A stretch of DNA of 30,546 nucleotides, taken from positions 1 to 30,546 of the forward strand of contig CAZWUL010000011.1 in assembly GCA_964636625.1 (NCBI GenBank), written 5' to 3'. Positions within the stretch are counted from its first letter, which is position 1. Each line of letters begins with the position of its first letter. The translations under genes were made by a program, and so were the position numbers. This DNA comes from CAZWUL01 sp964636625. Its GTDB lineage: Bacteria > Atribacterota > Phoenicimicrobiia > Phoenicimicrobiales > Stramentimicrobiaceae. The notes below the pieces were generated by a model, which saw nothing but the letters and a program-made list of their open reading frames with translations, was not told the origin of the DNA and made no database searches. Shown here piece after piece: positions 1-8,706 of this stretch.

Positions 1-11
1 ATTAATATCTT

Positions 12-17
12 CCTCCT
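12..17 (-). promoter_or_regulatory. Ribosome binding site of a gene starting off the left edge
   Basis: On the minus strand a perfect AGGAGG lies just downstream of the IclR gene, with only 11 bases left before the window edge. This places a start codon at or just past the edge, so the IclR gene is probably followed within about 60 bases by another gene read the same way. The product cannot be seen. Confidence 0.5.
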
Positions 18-55
18 ATTTATTATATAAAAATATAAATCGTAAATAATTTATT

Positions 56-838
56 TTATTTATCCCTGAGCTTATACCCCAGTTTCCTGGAAATCTCGCT
101 CGACTGCTTCTTGCTTACCAAAATCATTTCCTTCTTTCTCTCTTCGTTCATACGAAAAGCTGGGACTGAAATGCTCATTGCAGCAATTACCTTTCCATGC
201 AAATCATAAATAGGAACTGCCACACAGCTTACTTCTTCTACATGTTCGCCATTATCCAGGGCATAACCTGAATCCCTTATTCTTTTTAATTCTTTATCCA
301 ATTCTTTATAATTAGTAATAGTGTTCTGAGTATATCGTGTTAATGTTGTGCCTTCAATAAGTTTAGACCGTAGTGATTTTGATTGAAAAGCCAGAAGCAC
401 TTTCCCAATAGCAGTACAATGAAAAGGTGCTCTTCTTCCAGGGTGTAAAATTGCTTTCACGATTCGAGTTGATTCTACCTTATCTAAGTATACAACCTCC
501 CCCTCATCCAGAACTCCTAAATTTACTGTTTCATCAAACCTTTCAGCAATCTTTTTCAAAAAAGGAGCGGCTTCTTTAAAGACATTTAACTGATGCAGTT
601 TTGCCATACCAAGTTCAACTACCTTAAACCCCAAAGTATATTCTTGAGTTCGGGGAACTTGTTCAACAAAACCCCAATATCTTAAGGTATCTATCATGCG
701 ATGGACAGTGCTGGGGAAAATCCCTAACCGTTGGCTTAATTCAGTAATGGTTATCGGTGAAGGGTGATCTAGAAAGACTTCTAAGATTGATAATGCCCTG
801 GCCAGTGCCTTTACCGGATAATTAGGCTCCTCATTCAT
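56..838 (-). CDS. IclR-family transcriptional regulator
   Basis: The 260-residue protein has the two-part IclR layout. An N-terminal winged helix-turn-helix (about residues 10-70, recognition helix near 40-52 with PSTVHRMIDTL) is followed by a GAF-like effector domain (about 80-255) with the family's CTAIGKVLLAF and CVAVPIYD blocks. IclR proteins bind operators as dimers or tetramers and respond to small carboxylate or sugar-derived ligands; the ligand here cannot be told. An AAGGAG site precedes the ATG, and a separate promoter lies in the gap upstream, so it is probably not part of the serine operon. A ribosome binding site right after the gene suggests it controls the gene beyond the left edge. 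The family call is firm; the target is unknown. Confidence 0.93.
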   Translation of the reverse strand: MNEEPNYPVKALARALSILEVFLDHPSPITITELSQRLGIFPSTVHRMIDTLRYWGFVEQVPRTQEYTLGFKVVELGMAKLHQLNVFKEAAPFLKKIAERFDETVNLGVLDEGEVVYLDKVESTRIVKAILHPGRRAPFHCTAIGKVLLAFQSKSLRSKLIEGTTLTRYTQNTITNYKELDKELKRIRDSGYALDNGEHVEEVSCVAVPIYDLHGKVIAAMSISVPAFRMNEERKKEMILVSKKQSSEISRKLGYKLRDK

Positions 839-902
839 TCTGGCTCCTTAAATAAAATAGAATTCTTTTCTAATAATTATATAATTACTTTCTATTTTTT
901 AT

Positions 903-929
903 ATTATACCAAAAAAAGAAAAATATCAA
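903..929 (-). promoter_or_regulatory. Promoter of the IclR gene
   Basis: Reading the minus strand, TTGATA is followed 15 bases later by a perfect TATAAT that also carries an extended -10 (TGG just before it). The spacer is shorter than the usual 17, but the extended -10 can compensate. The start of transcription would be near 896, about 58 bases before the IclR ATG. Confidence 0.5.
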
Positions 930-1006
930 TAAATTTAATAGTATTTCATGAGTTATGAGCTTAATAGCTTATTTTTTAATTTATTAAATAAAAGCGCTTT
1001 ATATTG

Positions 1007-2263
1007 CTATTTACATAAATGTGCAAAAATACCACTTCTTAGTTTTGGTTCAATCCAGGTTGATTTGGGAGGCATTATTTTATTGTTGTCTGAAACTAAT
1101 ATTAATTCATCTATTGAAGTAGGATAAAGAGTAAAGGCAAGCTTTACACCTTGTTGAATTTCTTTATTTATATAAGATAATGATTTTTTTCCTCCAACAA
1201 AATCTATCTCTTTGCTTTTTTGAGGGTCTTTTATTCCCAGAAGGGGAGCTAAAATATTTTCCTGTAAGATAGATACATCCAATTGTTCAACTACACTTTG
1301 ATTCTCATTAATAATATTCTTATTGAGAGTGAGTTTGTACCACTGACCAAGTAAATTCATTCCAAATTCATGTTTTTTTGAAGGTAAAAAATTTTGATTT
1401 GGGGTTATTTTGTTTATTTTAAAGCTTCTTCCAACAGCAGACAAAAAAGATTCCGGTGAAAAATCTTTCAAATCTTTTACCAAACGGTGGTACCCCAATA
1501 TCTGAATTTGATTATGAGGAACTAAAACAGCCGGGAAATAAGCATATTCATTATCCGCCTTACTTAGATTTTCCTGTTCCCGGGTTGCTTTTTGTTTCAA
1601 TGCTTCCGCGGCTGCTGCAACCCTGTGATGTCCATCGGCAATATATAGACTTTCTACCTCCTGAAAACCTTTTTTCAAAGAAGTTTCTATATCTTTTGCA
1701 TGAATTCTCCAGCACTTATTTCTTATGCCATCTTCAGATATAAAATCATAAATGGGATTACTCCTGAGCATTTCCTTATATATTAATCCTTCAATATATG
1801 CATTGCTTTTAAATACTAGCAAAGGACAACCGGTATGAGCTTTAGTTGTCAAAATATGTTCTACTCTCTCTTGCCAGGTATTCATCCGAACTTTTTCATG
1901 CCTTTTAATAATCCCTTTTTGATAATCATTCACTGATAAACTGGCAACAATTCCAGTCCTGCAATAAGAGGAATCACTTTGCTGGTAAATATAAAAACAT
2001 TTTTCGGATTCCTCTTGCATTACTTTCTGCTCTATTATTTTCTGTAAATTATCCGCTGCCCGCCGGGCTAATTCATGATAATTTATTTTATTATCAGGGA
2101 AAATCAATGCCTCTGGTTTAATTACTTGTAAAAAAGAGTATGGATTCCTTTTAATAACTTCTGCTGCTTCTTTTGGACTTATTACATCATAAGGGGGAGA
2201 GCTAACAAAAGACACTAATTCTGGTACTGGTCTCAAAGCCTTCAAGGTTTTTATTTCAACCAT
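1007..2263 (-). CDS. DUF1015-family protein of the serine operon
   Basis: The protein is 418 residues from the ATG at 2263. This start is preferred to an ATG at 2308 because AGGGAGG stands six bases before it and the resulting N-terminus (MVEIKTLKALRP) matches the family. Family marks are the N-terminal SPPYDVIS block, an RHE motif near residue 121 and DGHHR at about 210-214. The DGHHR motif recalls the ParB/sulfiredoxin-like fold, which includes free-serine kinases; that link is from general knowledge, not from an alignment here. The start overlaps the serA stop by eight bases, so the two are translationally coupled. DUF1015 genes are commonly found beside serA and serC. Biochemical function is not established; a role in serine or phosphoserine metabolism is inferred from position under the serine T-box. 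Confidence 0.85.
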   Translation of the reverse strand: MVEIKTLKALRPVPELVSFVSSPPYDVISPKEAAEVIKRNPYSFLQVIKPEALIFPDNKINYHELARRAADNLQKIIEQKVMQEESEKCFYIYQQSDSSYCRTGIVASLSVNDYQKGIIKRHEKVRMNTWQERVEHILTTKAHTGCPLLVFKSNAYIEGLIYKEMLRSNPIYDFISEDGIRNKCWRIHAKDIETSLKKGFQEVESLYIADGHHRVAAAAEALKQKATREQENLSKADNEYAYFPAVLVPHNQIQILGYHRLVKDLKDFSPESFLSAVGRSFKINKITPNQNFLPSKKHEFGMNLLGQWYKLTLNKNIINENQSVVEQLDVSILQENILAPLLGIKDPQKSKEIDFVGGKKSLSYINKEIQQGVKLAFTLYPTSIDELILVSDNNKIMPPKSTWIEPKLRSGIFAHLCK

Positions 2264-3200
2264 TAATTCCCTCCCTTGATAATTTTTTATTATTATAGTA
2301 TTCTTCAATAATGTTCAAAATTTGTTGACCAATCCGGTATTGTGCTTCTTTGGTTGACCCGCCTACATGTGGGGTTACAGAAATTTTTTCGTGCTGTATC
2401 AGTTCAAAATTATCACATGGTTCGTGGATATAAACATCAATTCCCGCTCCTGCAATCTCATCTTTATCCAGAGCATTTAACAGTGCCTTTTCATTTACCA
2501 GATTACCCCTGGCAGTATTTATTAAAAAAGCGTTTCTTTTCATCTTTTTCAGTTCTGGCTCGTCAATCAGATAGCTCCCATTTTCACTGGCAGGGACATG
2601 TAAAGAAATAATATCTGCTTTTTCCAATACTTCTGCCAGAGTTGCAAACTTCCACTCCGGGTTATTGTTAACAGGCCCCATAATATCAGTATATATGATC
2701 CCCATACCCAGTACACTGGCTTTTTGAGCTAATGACTGTCCGATTCTTCCCATTCCTACTATACCTAATATTTTCCCACTTAATTCGATCCCTTCGCAAA
2801 GCTTTTTTGCCCATTTTTTCTCACGCATGGTTAAATTCGCAGGAATTATTCTCCTCGCCAGGGTAAACATATGAGCCAGTACCAGTTCGGCTACCGCTGA
2901 ACTGCTTGCCTCAGGTGTATTAACAGCGATTATTCCCTTTTTTTTGGCATAATCCACATCTATATTGTCCATACCTACCCCTGCCCTTATAATAAGCCTG
3001 AGCACTCCGGTCTCAGCTGCAGTATCAATAACCTCTTTGGTTACTTTTGTTGCTGAACGGACAATTAAAATCTCATTTTCCCTGACTTCCTGCAATAGGG
3101 TATCTGGTTTGCCAGGATAGTCCCTGACAATAAAATTTCTTTCTTTTAATTCCTCGACTAAAAACCGGTCAATCCTATCTTTTATAAGGATAGTAATCAT
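2256..3200 (-). CDS. serA: D-3-phosphoglycerate dehydrogenase, short form
   Basis: Catalyses NAD-dependent oxidation of 3-phosphoglycerate to 3-phosphohydroxypyruvate, the first step of serine synthesis in the cytosol. The 314 residues cover the substrate-binding and Rossmann domains. Visible are GMGRIG at 149-154 (NAD binding), the Arg of TARG at 231, Glu260 in the HEP motif and His278 in TPHVG, the expected catalytic trio of D-2-hydroxyacid dehydrogenases. The protein ends soon after, so there is no C-terminal ACT domain and serine feedback through ACT is not expected. Control instead appears to be by the T-box upstream. Its AGGAGGG site lies inside the end of the aminotransferase gene, four bases upstream. 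The family call is certain; assignment to serA rather than another D-hydroxyacid dehydrogenase rests on the operon. Confidence 0.92.
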   Translation of the reverse strand: MITILIKDRIDRFLVEELKERNFIVRDYPGKPDTLLQEVRENEILIVRSATKVTKEVIDTAAETGVLRLIIRAGVGMDNIDVDYAKKKGIIAVNTPEASSSAVAELVLAHMFTLARRIIPANLTMREKKWAKKLCEGIELSGKILGIVGMGRIGQSLAQKASVLGMGIIYTDIMGPVNNNPEWKFATLAEVLEKADIISLHVPASENGSYLIDEPELKKMKRNAFLINTARGNLVNEKALLNALDKDEIAGAGIDVYIHEPCDNFELIQHEKISVTPHVGGSTKEAQYRIGQQILNIIEEYYNNKKLSREGING

Positions 3201-3204
3201 CTTT

Positions 3205-4281
3205 TTATCCCTCCTGTTTCAGGATTTCATCGATGACTGCCAATAGCTCTTTTACTTCTTTAGTGTTAATATCACCCATGTGAGCAATCCTGAATGTTTT
3301 CTCTTTTAATTTTCCATAACCATTGGAGATTGTATAACCCTTCAATCCCAACATTTGGTTTAGATGCTGGACGTTAACTCCCTTAGTATTTTTTATACAG
3401 GTAACCGTATTGGAAGCGTAAGCTTCCTCGGGAAACAAGGCGAAATTATTATTTGCCCATTCCCTTACTATGTTTGCCATATCAAGGTGACGTTGAAATC
3501 GATTTTCTAACCCTTCTTGAAAAATTAAATCCAGCTGATAATCCAGGGCGAACATATGAGAAAGAGAGGGCGTAGACGGGTATTGATAATTCTTCTTTTT
3601 AAGGTATTCATATAATTTCAGTAAATCAAAATACATGCCCCGATATTTAACTTTTCTTGCCAATTCTATTGCTTTTTCAGAAATAGAGCATAAGGAAAGT
3701 CCTGGCGGCAATCCTAAACATTTTTGGCTGGAAGAAATACAAATATCAACACCTAACTCATCTACCGGAAAAGATACTCCTCCTAAGGAGCTGACCGTAT
3801 CAACACAGAAAACGATTTCGGGATACTTACGCATAACTTCTGCTATCTCATTTATTGGATTCATTACCCCGGTAGAAGTTTCATTATGAGTTATAGTAAC
3901 GAGATCGTATTCTCCACTCTTAATTTCCCTATCAACCATATCTCCTCTAATTGGACAGCCATATTCAACTTTAAAACAGTCTGCTTTAACCTGATTAGCT
4001 AAAGCCATTTCATACCATCTTTCTCCAAAAGAACCACATGAGAAGACTGCTGCCTTATTTCTGGTGCAGGAGCGAATAGCTCCTTCCATCAAACCACTTC
4101 CTGATGATGTAGAAAGTAGTATTTCATTGTCCGTAAACATCATTTTTTGTAATTTTTGGCTGATTGACCTTTGTAAATCAGATGCTTCTTTACCCCTGTG
4201 TTCTATAAGAGGCGTGGACATCTTTTTTAATACATTATTTTTTACTTCTGTAGGTCCTGGAATAAATAACTTTTTCTGCAT
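3205..4281 (-). CDS. Class V aminotransferase acting as phosphoserine aminotransferase
   Basis: A 358-residue PLP enzyme of the alanine-glyoxylate/SerC-like class V group. It most likely transfers an amino group from glutamate to 3-phosphohydroxypyruvate to give phosphoserine. The N-terminus LFIPGPTEV, the glycine-rich STSSGSG stretch, the PLP-contacting Asp in VDTVSS and the Schiff-base Lys in SSSQKCLG (about residue 187) are all present. An ATG 12 bases further upstream (4293) is possible, but GGATGGTG sits six bases before the ATG at 4281, which is preferred. It is the first gene behind the T-box. The sequence is nearer to the archaeal/thermophile AGAT-type transaminases used for serine synthesis than to classical E. 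coli SerC, so the gene symbol is left blank. Confidence 0.87.
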   Translation of the reverse strand: MQKKLFIPGPTEVKNNVLKKMSTPLIEHRGKEASDLQRSISQKLQKMMFTDNEILLSTSSGSGLMEGAIRSCTRNKAAVFSCGSFGERWYEMALANQVKADCFKVEYGCPIRGDMVDREIKSGEYDLVTITHNETSTGVMNPINEIAEVMRKYPEIVFCVDTVSSLGGVSFPVDELGVDICISSSQKCLGLPPGLSLCSISEKAIELARKVKYRGMYFDLLKLYEYLKKKNYQYPSTPSLSHMFALDYQLDLIFQEGLENRFQRHLDMANIVREWANNNFALFPEEAYASNTVTCIKNTKGVNVQHLNQMLGLKGYTISNGYGKLKEKTFRIAHMGDINTKEVKELLAVIDEILKQEG

Positions 4282-4306
4282 ACCTTTCACCATCCTTTTT
4301 TAAATA

Positions 4307-4344
4307 ATAAAAAACCCCAGCAGCTATTGAAATAACTACTGGGG
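4307..4344 (-). terminator. Rho-independent terminator of the T-box leader
   Basis: On the minus strand CCCCAGTAGTTA pairs with TAGCTGCTGGGG across a short loop, followed by a T6 run. It is the terminator arm of the T-box. Its 5' CCCC overlaps the strand that would pair with the T-box GGGG, so the two folds exclude each other, as expected for transcriptional antitermination. Confidence 0.92.
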
Positions 4345-4610
4345 ACGATAAATACTTCGTGGTGCCACCCCGATTCAGCTTTTACTTATACCATATCAAC
4401 TTATAGTAACTACTATAAAAATATTCTGGACAAAGTAATGAATTTGAGCTCTTCCTTAAATTAACGCTAAAAGCGTTTTGGGATACTAGGTATTATCTCT
4501 TCCCTTTCTCTCAAAAATTATTCAGATGGATTTCAGTCAATTCCCTGCTGATTTTTCACCAATTTTCAGCTCTCTGAAAAAGAATTTAAACTTACTTTTC
4601 TGAATGTAAT
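4311..4610 (-). promoter_or_regulatory. T-box leader (serine, UCC specifier)
   Basis: A complete T-box leader precedes the aminotransferase gene. The conserved T-box with the bulge sequence TGGCACC lies at 4354-4371 (minus strand GGGGTGGCACCACGAAG). It can pair through ACG/CGT and GGGG/CCCC to make the antiterminator, against the terminator at 4315-4344. Stem I is closed by ATTCAGA (4599-4605) pairing with TCTGAAT (4520-4526). Just inside that stem the specifier loop reads GAAATCCA, placing the specifier codon TCC at 4528-4530, which is serine, with the expected purine after it. The 5' side carries the AGTAAG loop-E-like piece, and GGTGAAA appears in the apical part. Uncharged tRNA-Ser(GGA) should switch the operon on. 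The exact transcript start is not known. Confidence 0.93.
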
Positions 4611-4630
4611 ATTTTACCCTATTTAAATTA

Positions 4631-4658
4631 ATCTTATTTAATAAGTAAAATTACTCAA
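4631..4658 (-). promoter_or_regulatory. Candidate promoter of the serine operon
   Basis: TTGAGT and TAAGAT are separated by 16 bases on the minus strand, placing the transcript start about 20 bases before stem I of the T-box, the usual spacing. A second candidate, TTGACA at 4697-4702 with TAGTTT 17 bases later, lies closer to the purH stop and would give a leader about 45 bases longer. Sequence alone does not decide between them. Confidence 0.4.
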
Positions 4659-4727
4659 ATAATAATTGTTTTATAAACTACCACTTTAAATAATCATTGT
4701 CAAGATACTTTTTATTATTTTTTATTT

Positions 4728-6287
4728 TTAATGTTTAAAACAACGATAACCGGTAAAAACCATAATCATGTCATGTTTATTGGCAGCTTCTATAACTTCT
4801 TTGTCTCTTTTTGAACCTCCCGGCTGAATAACAGCCTTCACACCTGCCCTGGCGGCCTCTTCCAAACCATCCGAAAATGGGAAAAAGGCATCTGAAGCAA
4901 GATAGCTATTCTTAGATTTTTCACCAGCTTTACGTACAGCAATTTGAACGGAATCAACTCTGCTCATCTGTCCTGCACCCACTCCTACCAAGTGTTTATC
5001 CTGGGATAGAATAATTGCATTGGATTTAACATGTTTTACTATTTTCCAGGCGAGTAATAGTTCTTTTATATCTTCGGCTGTAGGCTTTTTCTCTGTAACT
5101 ACGGTTAAATCATCTTCTGTGATACCTCTAAAATCCCGGTCCTGTAATAAGAATCCCCCGGAAACCTTCTTGATATCTTTTATATGTCTATCCTGTACAC
5201 GTAAATCCCCTACTTCCAATAGTCTTCTATTTTTCTTTTCCCTGAGAATACTTAAAGCACTTTTACTAAAAGAGGGTGCTACAATTGCTTCTACGAAAGG
5301 AGTATTATCAACTAATCCGGCTAACTTTTCTTCTACCCGTCGATTAATACCAATAATGCTGCCATAAGCAGACAATGGATCACCCTGATAAGCTTTTTGG
5401 TATGCCTCTTCAATAGTTTCAGAAGTAGCCAGGCCACAAGGATTAGTATGTTTAATAAAAGTTACAGTAGGTTCATCAAAATCTTTAATAATACCCAATG
5501 CAGCTTCCAGGTCTACTAAATTATTGTAGGAAAGCTCTTTACCGCCTAATAATCTTCCATTCCCTATATTTGCTTCATCTGTAAGTTTTTCACGATAAAA
5601 AGCTGCTTTTTGGTGTGGGTTTTCTCCATATCTTAGATTGCTAACCTTTTCTGCTCCAATAACCAGATAATCCGGGAAATAATCTTCATTGGGGGTTATC
5701 TTTCTGCTTAAATAACGTGAAATCAAACTGTCGTAATAAGTAGTATGCTGAAAAACCTTAACTGCTAATTTCTTTTTGGTATCAATTGATATATTCTTTT
5801 CTGGACCCGATAACTCTTCTAATATTAACTGGTAATCATCAGGGTCAATCACTACTGCTACATCCTGATAATTTTTTGCTGCCGCCCTGAGAAGTGACGG
5901 TCCGCCAATATCTATATTTTCAATTGCATCTTCCAGGGAAACATCTTCTTTCAGTACAGTTTTTTCAAAGGGATATAGATTGACAACAACTATTTTAATA
6001 GGAATTATTCCCTGTTTCTGCAATTGTCTCTGATGTCCCGGTTTATTGCTTTGGGCTAACAATCCGCCAAAAATAAATGGATGCAGTGTTTTAACCCTAC
6101 CATCTAAAATTTCCGGAAAGCCAGTTACTTCTGAAATTAATGTTACACTTATTCCTGAATCCTTTAATACCTTTGCAGTACCTCCGGTAGAAATTATTTC
6201 GAAACCCGATTTATTTAATCCTGCAGCTAATTCAACAATTCCCTTTTTATCAGATACACTTATTATTGCTCTTTTTTGTTTTTCCAC
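4728..6287 (-). CDS. purH: Bifunctional AICAR transformylase / IMP cyclohydrolase
   Basis: Catalyses the last two steps of de novo IMP synthesis: formylation of AICAR with 10-formyl-tetrahydrofolate, then ring closure. At 519 residues it is full length. The N-terminal MGS-like cyclohydrolase domain holds SVSDKKGIVELA and GFPEILDGRVKTLHP (57-71). The transformylase domain holds LRYGENPHQ (218-226) and the catalytic Lys279-His280 in IKHTNPCG. The start codon is GTG, with an AGGGG about nine bases upstream. It follows purD by 55 bases on the same strand and is probably cotranscribed with it. No terminator is obvious after it before the serine-operon promoter. Confidence 0.97.
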   Translation of the reverse strand: MEKQKRAIISVSDKKGIVELAAGLNKSGFEIISTGGTAKVLKDSGISVTLISEVTGFPEILDGRVKTLHPFIFGGLLAQSNKPGHQRQLQKQGIIPIKIVVVNLYPFEKTVLKEDVSLEDAIENIDIGGPSLLRAAAKNYQDVAVVIDPDDYQLILEELSGPEKNISIDTKKKLAVKVFQHTTYYDSLISRYLSRKITPNEDYFPDYLVIGAEKVSNLRYGENPHQKAAFYREKLTDEANIGNGRLLGGKELSYNNLVDLEAALGIIKDFDEPTVTFIKHTNPCGLATSETIEEAYQKAYQGDPLSAYGSIIGINRRVEEKLAGLVDNTPFVEAIVAPSFSKSALSILREKKNRRLLEVGDLRVQDRHIKDIKKVSGGFLLQDRDFRGITEDDLTVVTEKKPTAEDIKELLLAWKIVKHVKSNAIILSQDKHLVGVGAGQMSRVDSVQIAVRKAGEKSKNSYLASDAFFPFSDGLEEAARAGVKAVIQPGGSKRDKEVIEAANKHDMIMVFTGYRCFKH

Positions 6288-6342
6288 TTTTTAATTCCCC
6301 TTTTTATTAATTACTGTATATTTCCAAAAATCACCAGGAAAA

Positions 6343-7608
6343 TTATAATCCCTTTTTCCCAATATCCTTTCGGTAATACTTATTCTCAAATTCTATCTGT
6401 TGCACGCCATCATAAGCTTTCTTAATAGCTTCAGGTAAACTATTTGCCCATGAGGTTATACCCAATACTCTTCCGCCGGAAGTAATTATTTTTTGGTCAG
6501 CTTTTTTGGTCCCAGCATGAAATACCATGATGTCGTCCCTTCCTGCTAATTTTTCCAAACCATAAATCGTTTTACCTTTTTCGAATTCTCCCGGATATCC
6601 TGCAGAAGCCAAAACAATACAGGCTGATGACTGATTATTCCATTCAATATTAACTTTATCTAAATTCCCATCCAGTACCGCCTTGATTATCTGAATTAAA
6701 TCAGTTTCTAAAGCAGGGAATATTACCTGTGTTTCTGGGTCACCAAATCGGGCATTAAATTCTAATACTTTCGGGCCATCAGAAGTAAGAATTAAACCTG
6801 CATACAGAACCCCTTTAAATATTCTTCCTTCCTGAACCATACCTCTGATAGCAGGTTGAAACACATTTTCTAAAACCCATTTGCGGGTATCTTCTTCAAA
6901 AAAAGCAACCGGCGAATATGCACCCATTCCACCAGTATTAGGGCCCTTATCCCCATCTCTCAATTTTTTATGGTCCTGGGATGAAATCATTGGGACAATA
7001 TTAGTACCATCACTAAAAACCAGCATAGAGAGCTCTTCCCCAGTAAGATATTCTTCAATTATGATTTTATTGCCTGCCTGACCATATTTTCTTTCCTTCA
7101 TGATATTTATTATTGCCTCTTCTGCCTGGGTCAAATTATCTGCAATAAAGACTCCCTTACCTGCAGCCAGTCCATCTGCTTTTATTGCTAAGGGAAAGGC
7201 TTGTTTCTTTAAATGAGAAATCGCTTTTTTATCATCATCAAAAACCTGGTAATTGGCAGTAGGAATAGAGTATTTATTCATGAGATACTTGGCAAAGACT
7301 TTACTGGATTCTATTTCAGCGGCTTCCCTGGTTGGGCCAAAAATTGGAAAACCATGTTCCTGAAACAGGTTGACAATTCCTAAAGATAAGGGTATTTCCG
7401 GACCAACAATAGTTAAATCTATCTTTTTGTCATGAACAATTTTTAATAAACCTATAAAATCCTCTACTTCTACATCTATGCATTCTACTAACAAATCTAT
7501 ACCTGCATTACCAGGGGCACAATAAATCTTATTTACTTGGGAGCTTTTCGCTAATTTCCAGACAATTGCATGCTCTCTTCCGCCACTACCGATAACCAAT
7601 ATATTCAA
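6343..7608 (-). CDS. purD: Phosphoribosylamine-glycine ligase (GAR synthetase)
   Basis: ATP-dependent joining of phosphoribosylamine and glycine to give GAR in purine synthesis. The 421-residue protein is full length. It has the N-terminal VIGSGGREHAI nucleotide motif, an ATP-grasp core with IKADGLAAGKGV, and the family block GDKGPNTGGMGAYSP followed by EFNARFGDPE. The start is TTG, placed seven bases after a GAGGG site; no better ATG exists in frame. It leads a purD-purH pair. A weak promoter candidate (TTGCAC, 17 bases, TAAAAT at 7675-7703) lies about 60 bases upstream. I saw no purine riboswitch in its leader. Confidence 0.97.
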   Translation of the reverse strand: MNILVIGSGGREHAIVWKLAKSSQVNKIYCAPGNAGIDLLVECIDVEVEDFIGLLKIVHDKKIDLTIVGPEIPLSLGIVNLFQEHGFPIFGPTREAAEIESSKVFAKYLMNKYSIPTANYQVFDDDKKAISHLKKQAFPLAIKADGLAAGKGVFIADNLTQAEEAIINIMKERKYGQAGNKIIIEEYLTGEELSMLVFSDGTNIVPMISSQDHKKLRDGDKGPNTGGMGAYSPVAFFEEDTRKWVLENVFQPAIRGMVQEGRIFKGVLYAGLILTSDGPKVLEFNARFGDPETQVIFPALETDLIQIIKAVLDGNLDKVNIEWNNQSSACIVLASAGYPGEFEKGKTIYGLEKLAGRDDIMVFHAGTKKADQKIITSGGRVLGITSWANSLPEAIKKAYDGVQQIEFENKYYRKDIGKKGL

Positions 7609-8022
7609 TTGAATACCCTCACAATCTATTTTTTATGTAATATTATTTTGGCCAATTAAAAATCATACTTTAGTATTTTATCGACAAATGATATATAGTG
7701 CAAATTATCAATTAACTTATTATATCTAAATTGTATTGATTATTAGTTTTTTAAACTACATACTAACAACCAATAATTATCGACTGATTTTGGTGTTCTT
7801 AGTTATCACCATGTTTCTGCTTCATATTATTTAGTTCTCAATATTCAGCTTGGCTGGATTTAATCTGAAAATTATTAACTTGATTTATCTATCTATCTAT
7901 GTTAAAACTGTCTTTTTTATATTTGTATTTTATCTTTTATCCAAAGACTGATTACTTCTCTTCAAATTCCTATTTCCAAGGTATTTCCCCCGATACGCAA
8001 TACGCATGACTCAATACTGTTT
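7609..8022. other. Intergenic region between the Nudix-like gene and purD
   Basis: These 414 very AT-rich bases hold no convincing gene. They contain a short TATC tetranucleotide run (7886-7900), a tandem copy of ATACGC (7993-8007) just after the Nudix-like stop, and a weak minus-strand promoter candidate for purD (TTGCAC-N17-TAAAAT, 7675-7703). I saw no strong terminator hairpin. Confidence 0.4.
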
Positions 8023-8658
8023 TTAAAACACTTCATAGCTGAGATAGCGTAATAGGCTATTTAATGAACCAGTAGGATATAAAAAAAGACTATCAGGGAT
8101 TTTAATTCTCTCTTCAAAACTTGCTCCTATCTTTTTTAAATCCAGGGCAGTTTTTTCATTTTTAAACATCTGCACTAAAACTCGTTCTTTGGCTAACAAT
8201 AAAGCACTATATTTTATTGAATTAGGTTTTTGCTTTGTATGGCCTAAATAACTAAAGATAAGCGATTTAGGGCTTACCGAATATCCCGGCTTCTGAACAA
8301 CACTAATCATTAGAGGGCAAAATTCTCCATTGGCATTTTCAATAATCGGCATTTTTTTCAAACGGTGGTGGTAATCAATGTAAGTGTGCTGGCTATCACT
8401 CATCTCAATATTGACACCCAATTCTTGCATACAGCTTTTTTTTAAAAATGGAATTATATCAGTTTCTATTTCTATTCTACCGCCAACGGCAGATAAAGAT
8501 GCTTTTCTTTTGTTTTCATCATATATCCATTCCTTGCTATCTTGCAGTCCAAATATATATTGATTTTCGTATTTTAAGAATACAGATGCATAAAGCTCAA
8601 AATGGCCTTCTATTTTTGATATTTTTTCTACAAAATCTTTGATCCAGGTTCTATTCAA
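8023..8658 (-). CDS. Uncharacterised protein with a degenerate Nudix-like box
   Basis: A 211-residue soluble protein without signal peptide or membrane segments. Around residues 59-82 it has GG, then Glu65, and ends in QELGV, resembling the Nudix box (G-x5-E-x7-REUxEExGU). It carries one extra residue, and the RE pair and the first Glu of the EE pair are replaced (K, S and Q). Glu79 and Gly81 are kept. A Nudix-like fold with weak or lost hydrolase activity is therefore possible. The start is TTG, seven bases after AAGGAGAT. It lies 48 bases downstream of the glucan phosphorylase on the same strand and is probably cotranscribed, so a link to nucleotide sugars or glucan metabolism is possible but unproven. 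Confidence 0.7.
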   Translation of the reverse strand: MNRTWIKDFVEKISKIEGHFELYASVFLKYENQYIFGLQDSKEWIYDENKRKASLSAVGGRIEIETDIIPFLKKSCMQELGVNIEMSDSQHTYIDYHHRLKKMPIIENANGEFCPLMISVVQKPGYSVSPKSLIFSYLGHTKQKPNSIKYSALLLAKERVLVQMFKNEKTALDLKKIGASFEERIKIPDSLFLYPTGSLNSLLRYLSYEVF

Positions 8659-8706
8659 TCGAATATCTCCTTTCTCTATTAATCTCTATTAATAATTTTT
8701 AAAATA

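Noticed and set aside
1456..1743. Plus-strand open frame of 95 residues
   Set aside because: It lies antisense within the DUF1015 gene, has no ribosome binding site and reads as a shadow of it.
7609..7760. Purine riboswitch before purD
   Set aside because: I could not find the conserved junction sequences or a matching three-way fold; the leader is plain AT-rich sequence.
7886..7900. TATC tetranucleotide run
   Set aside because: Under four repeats in AT-rich intergenic DNA; not in a coding or promoter position, so likely chance.
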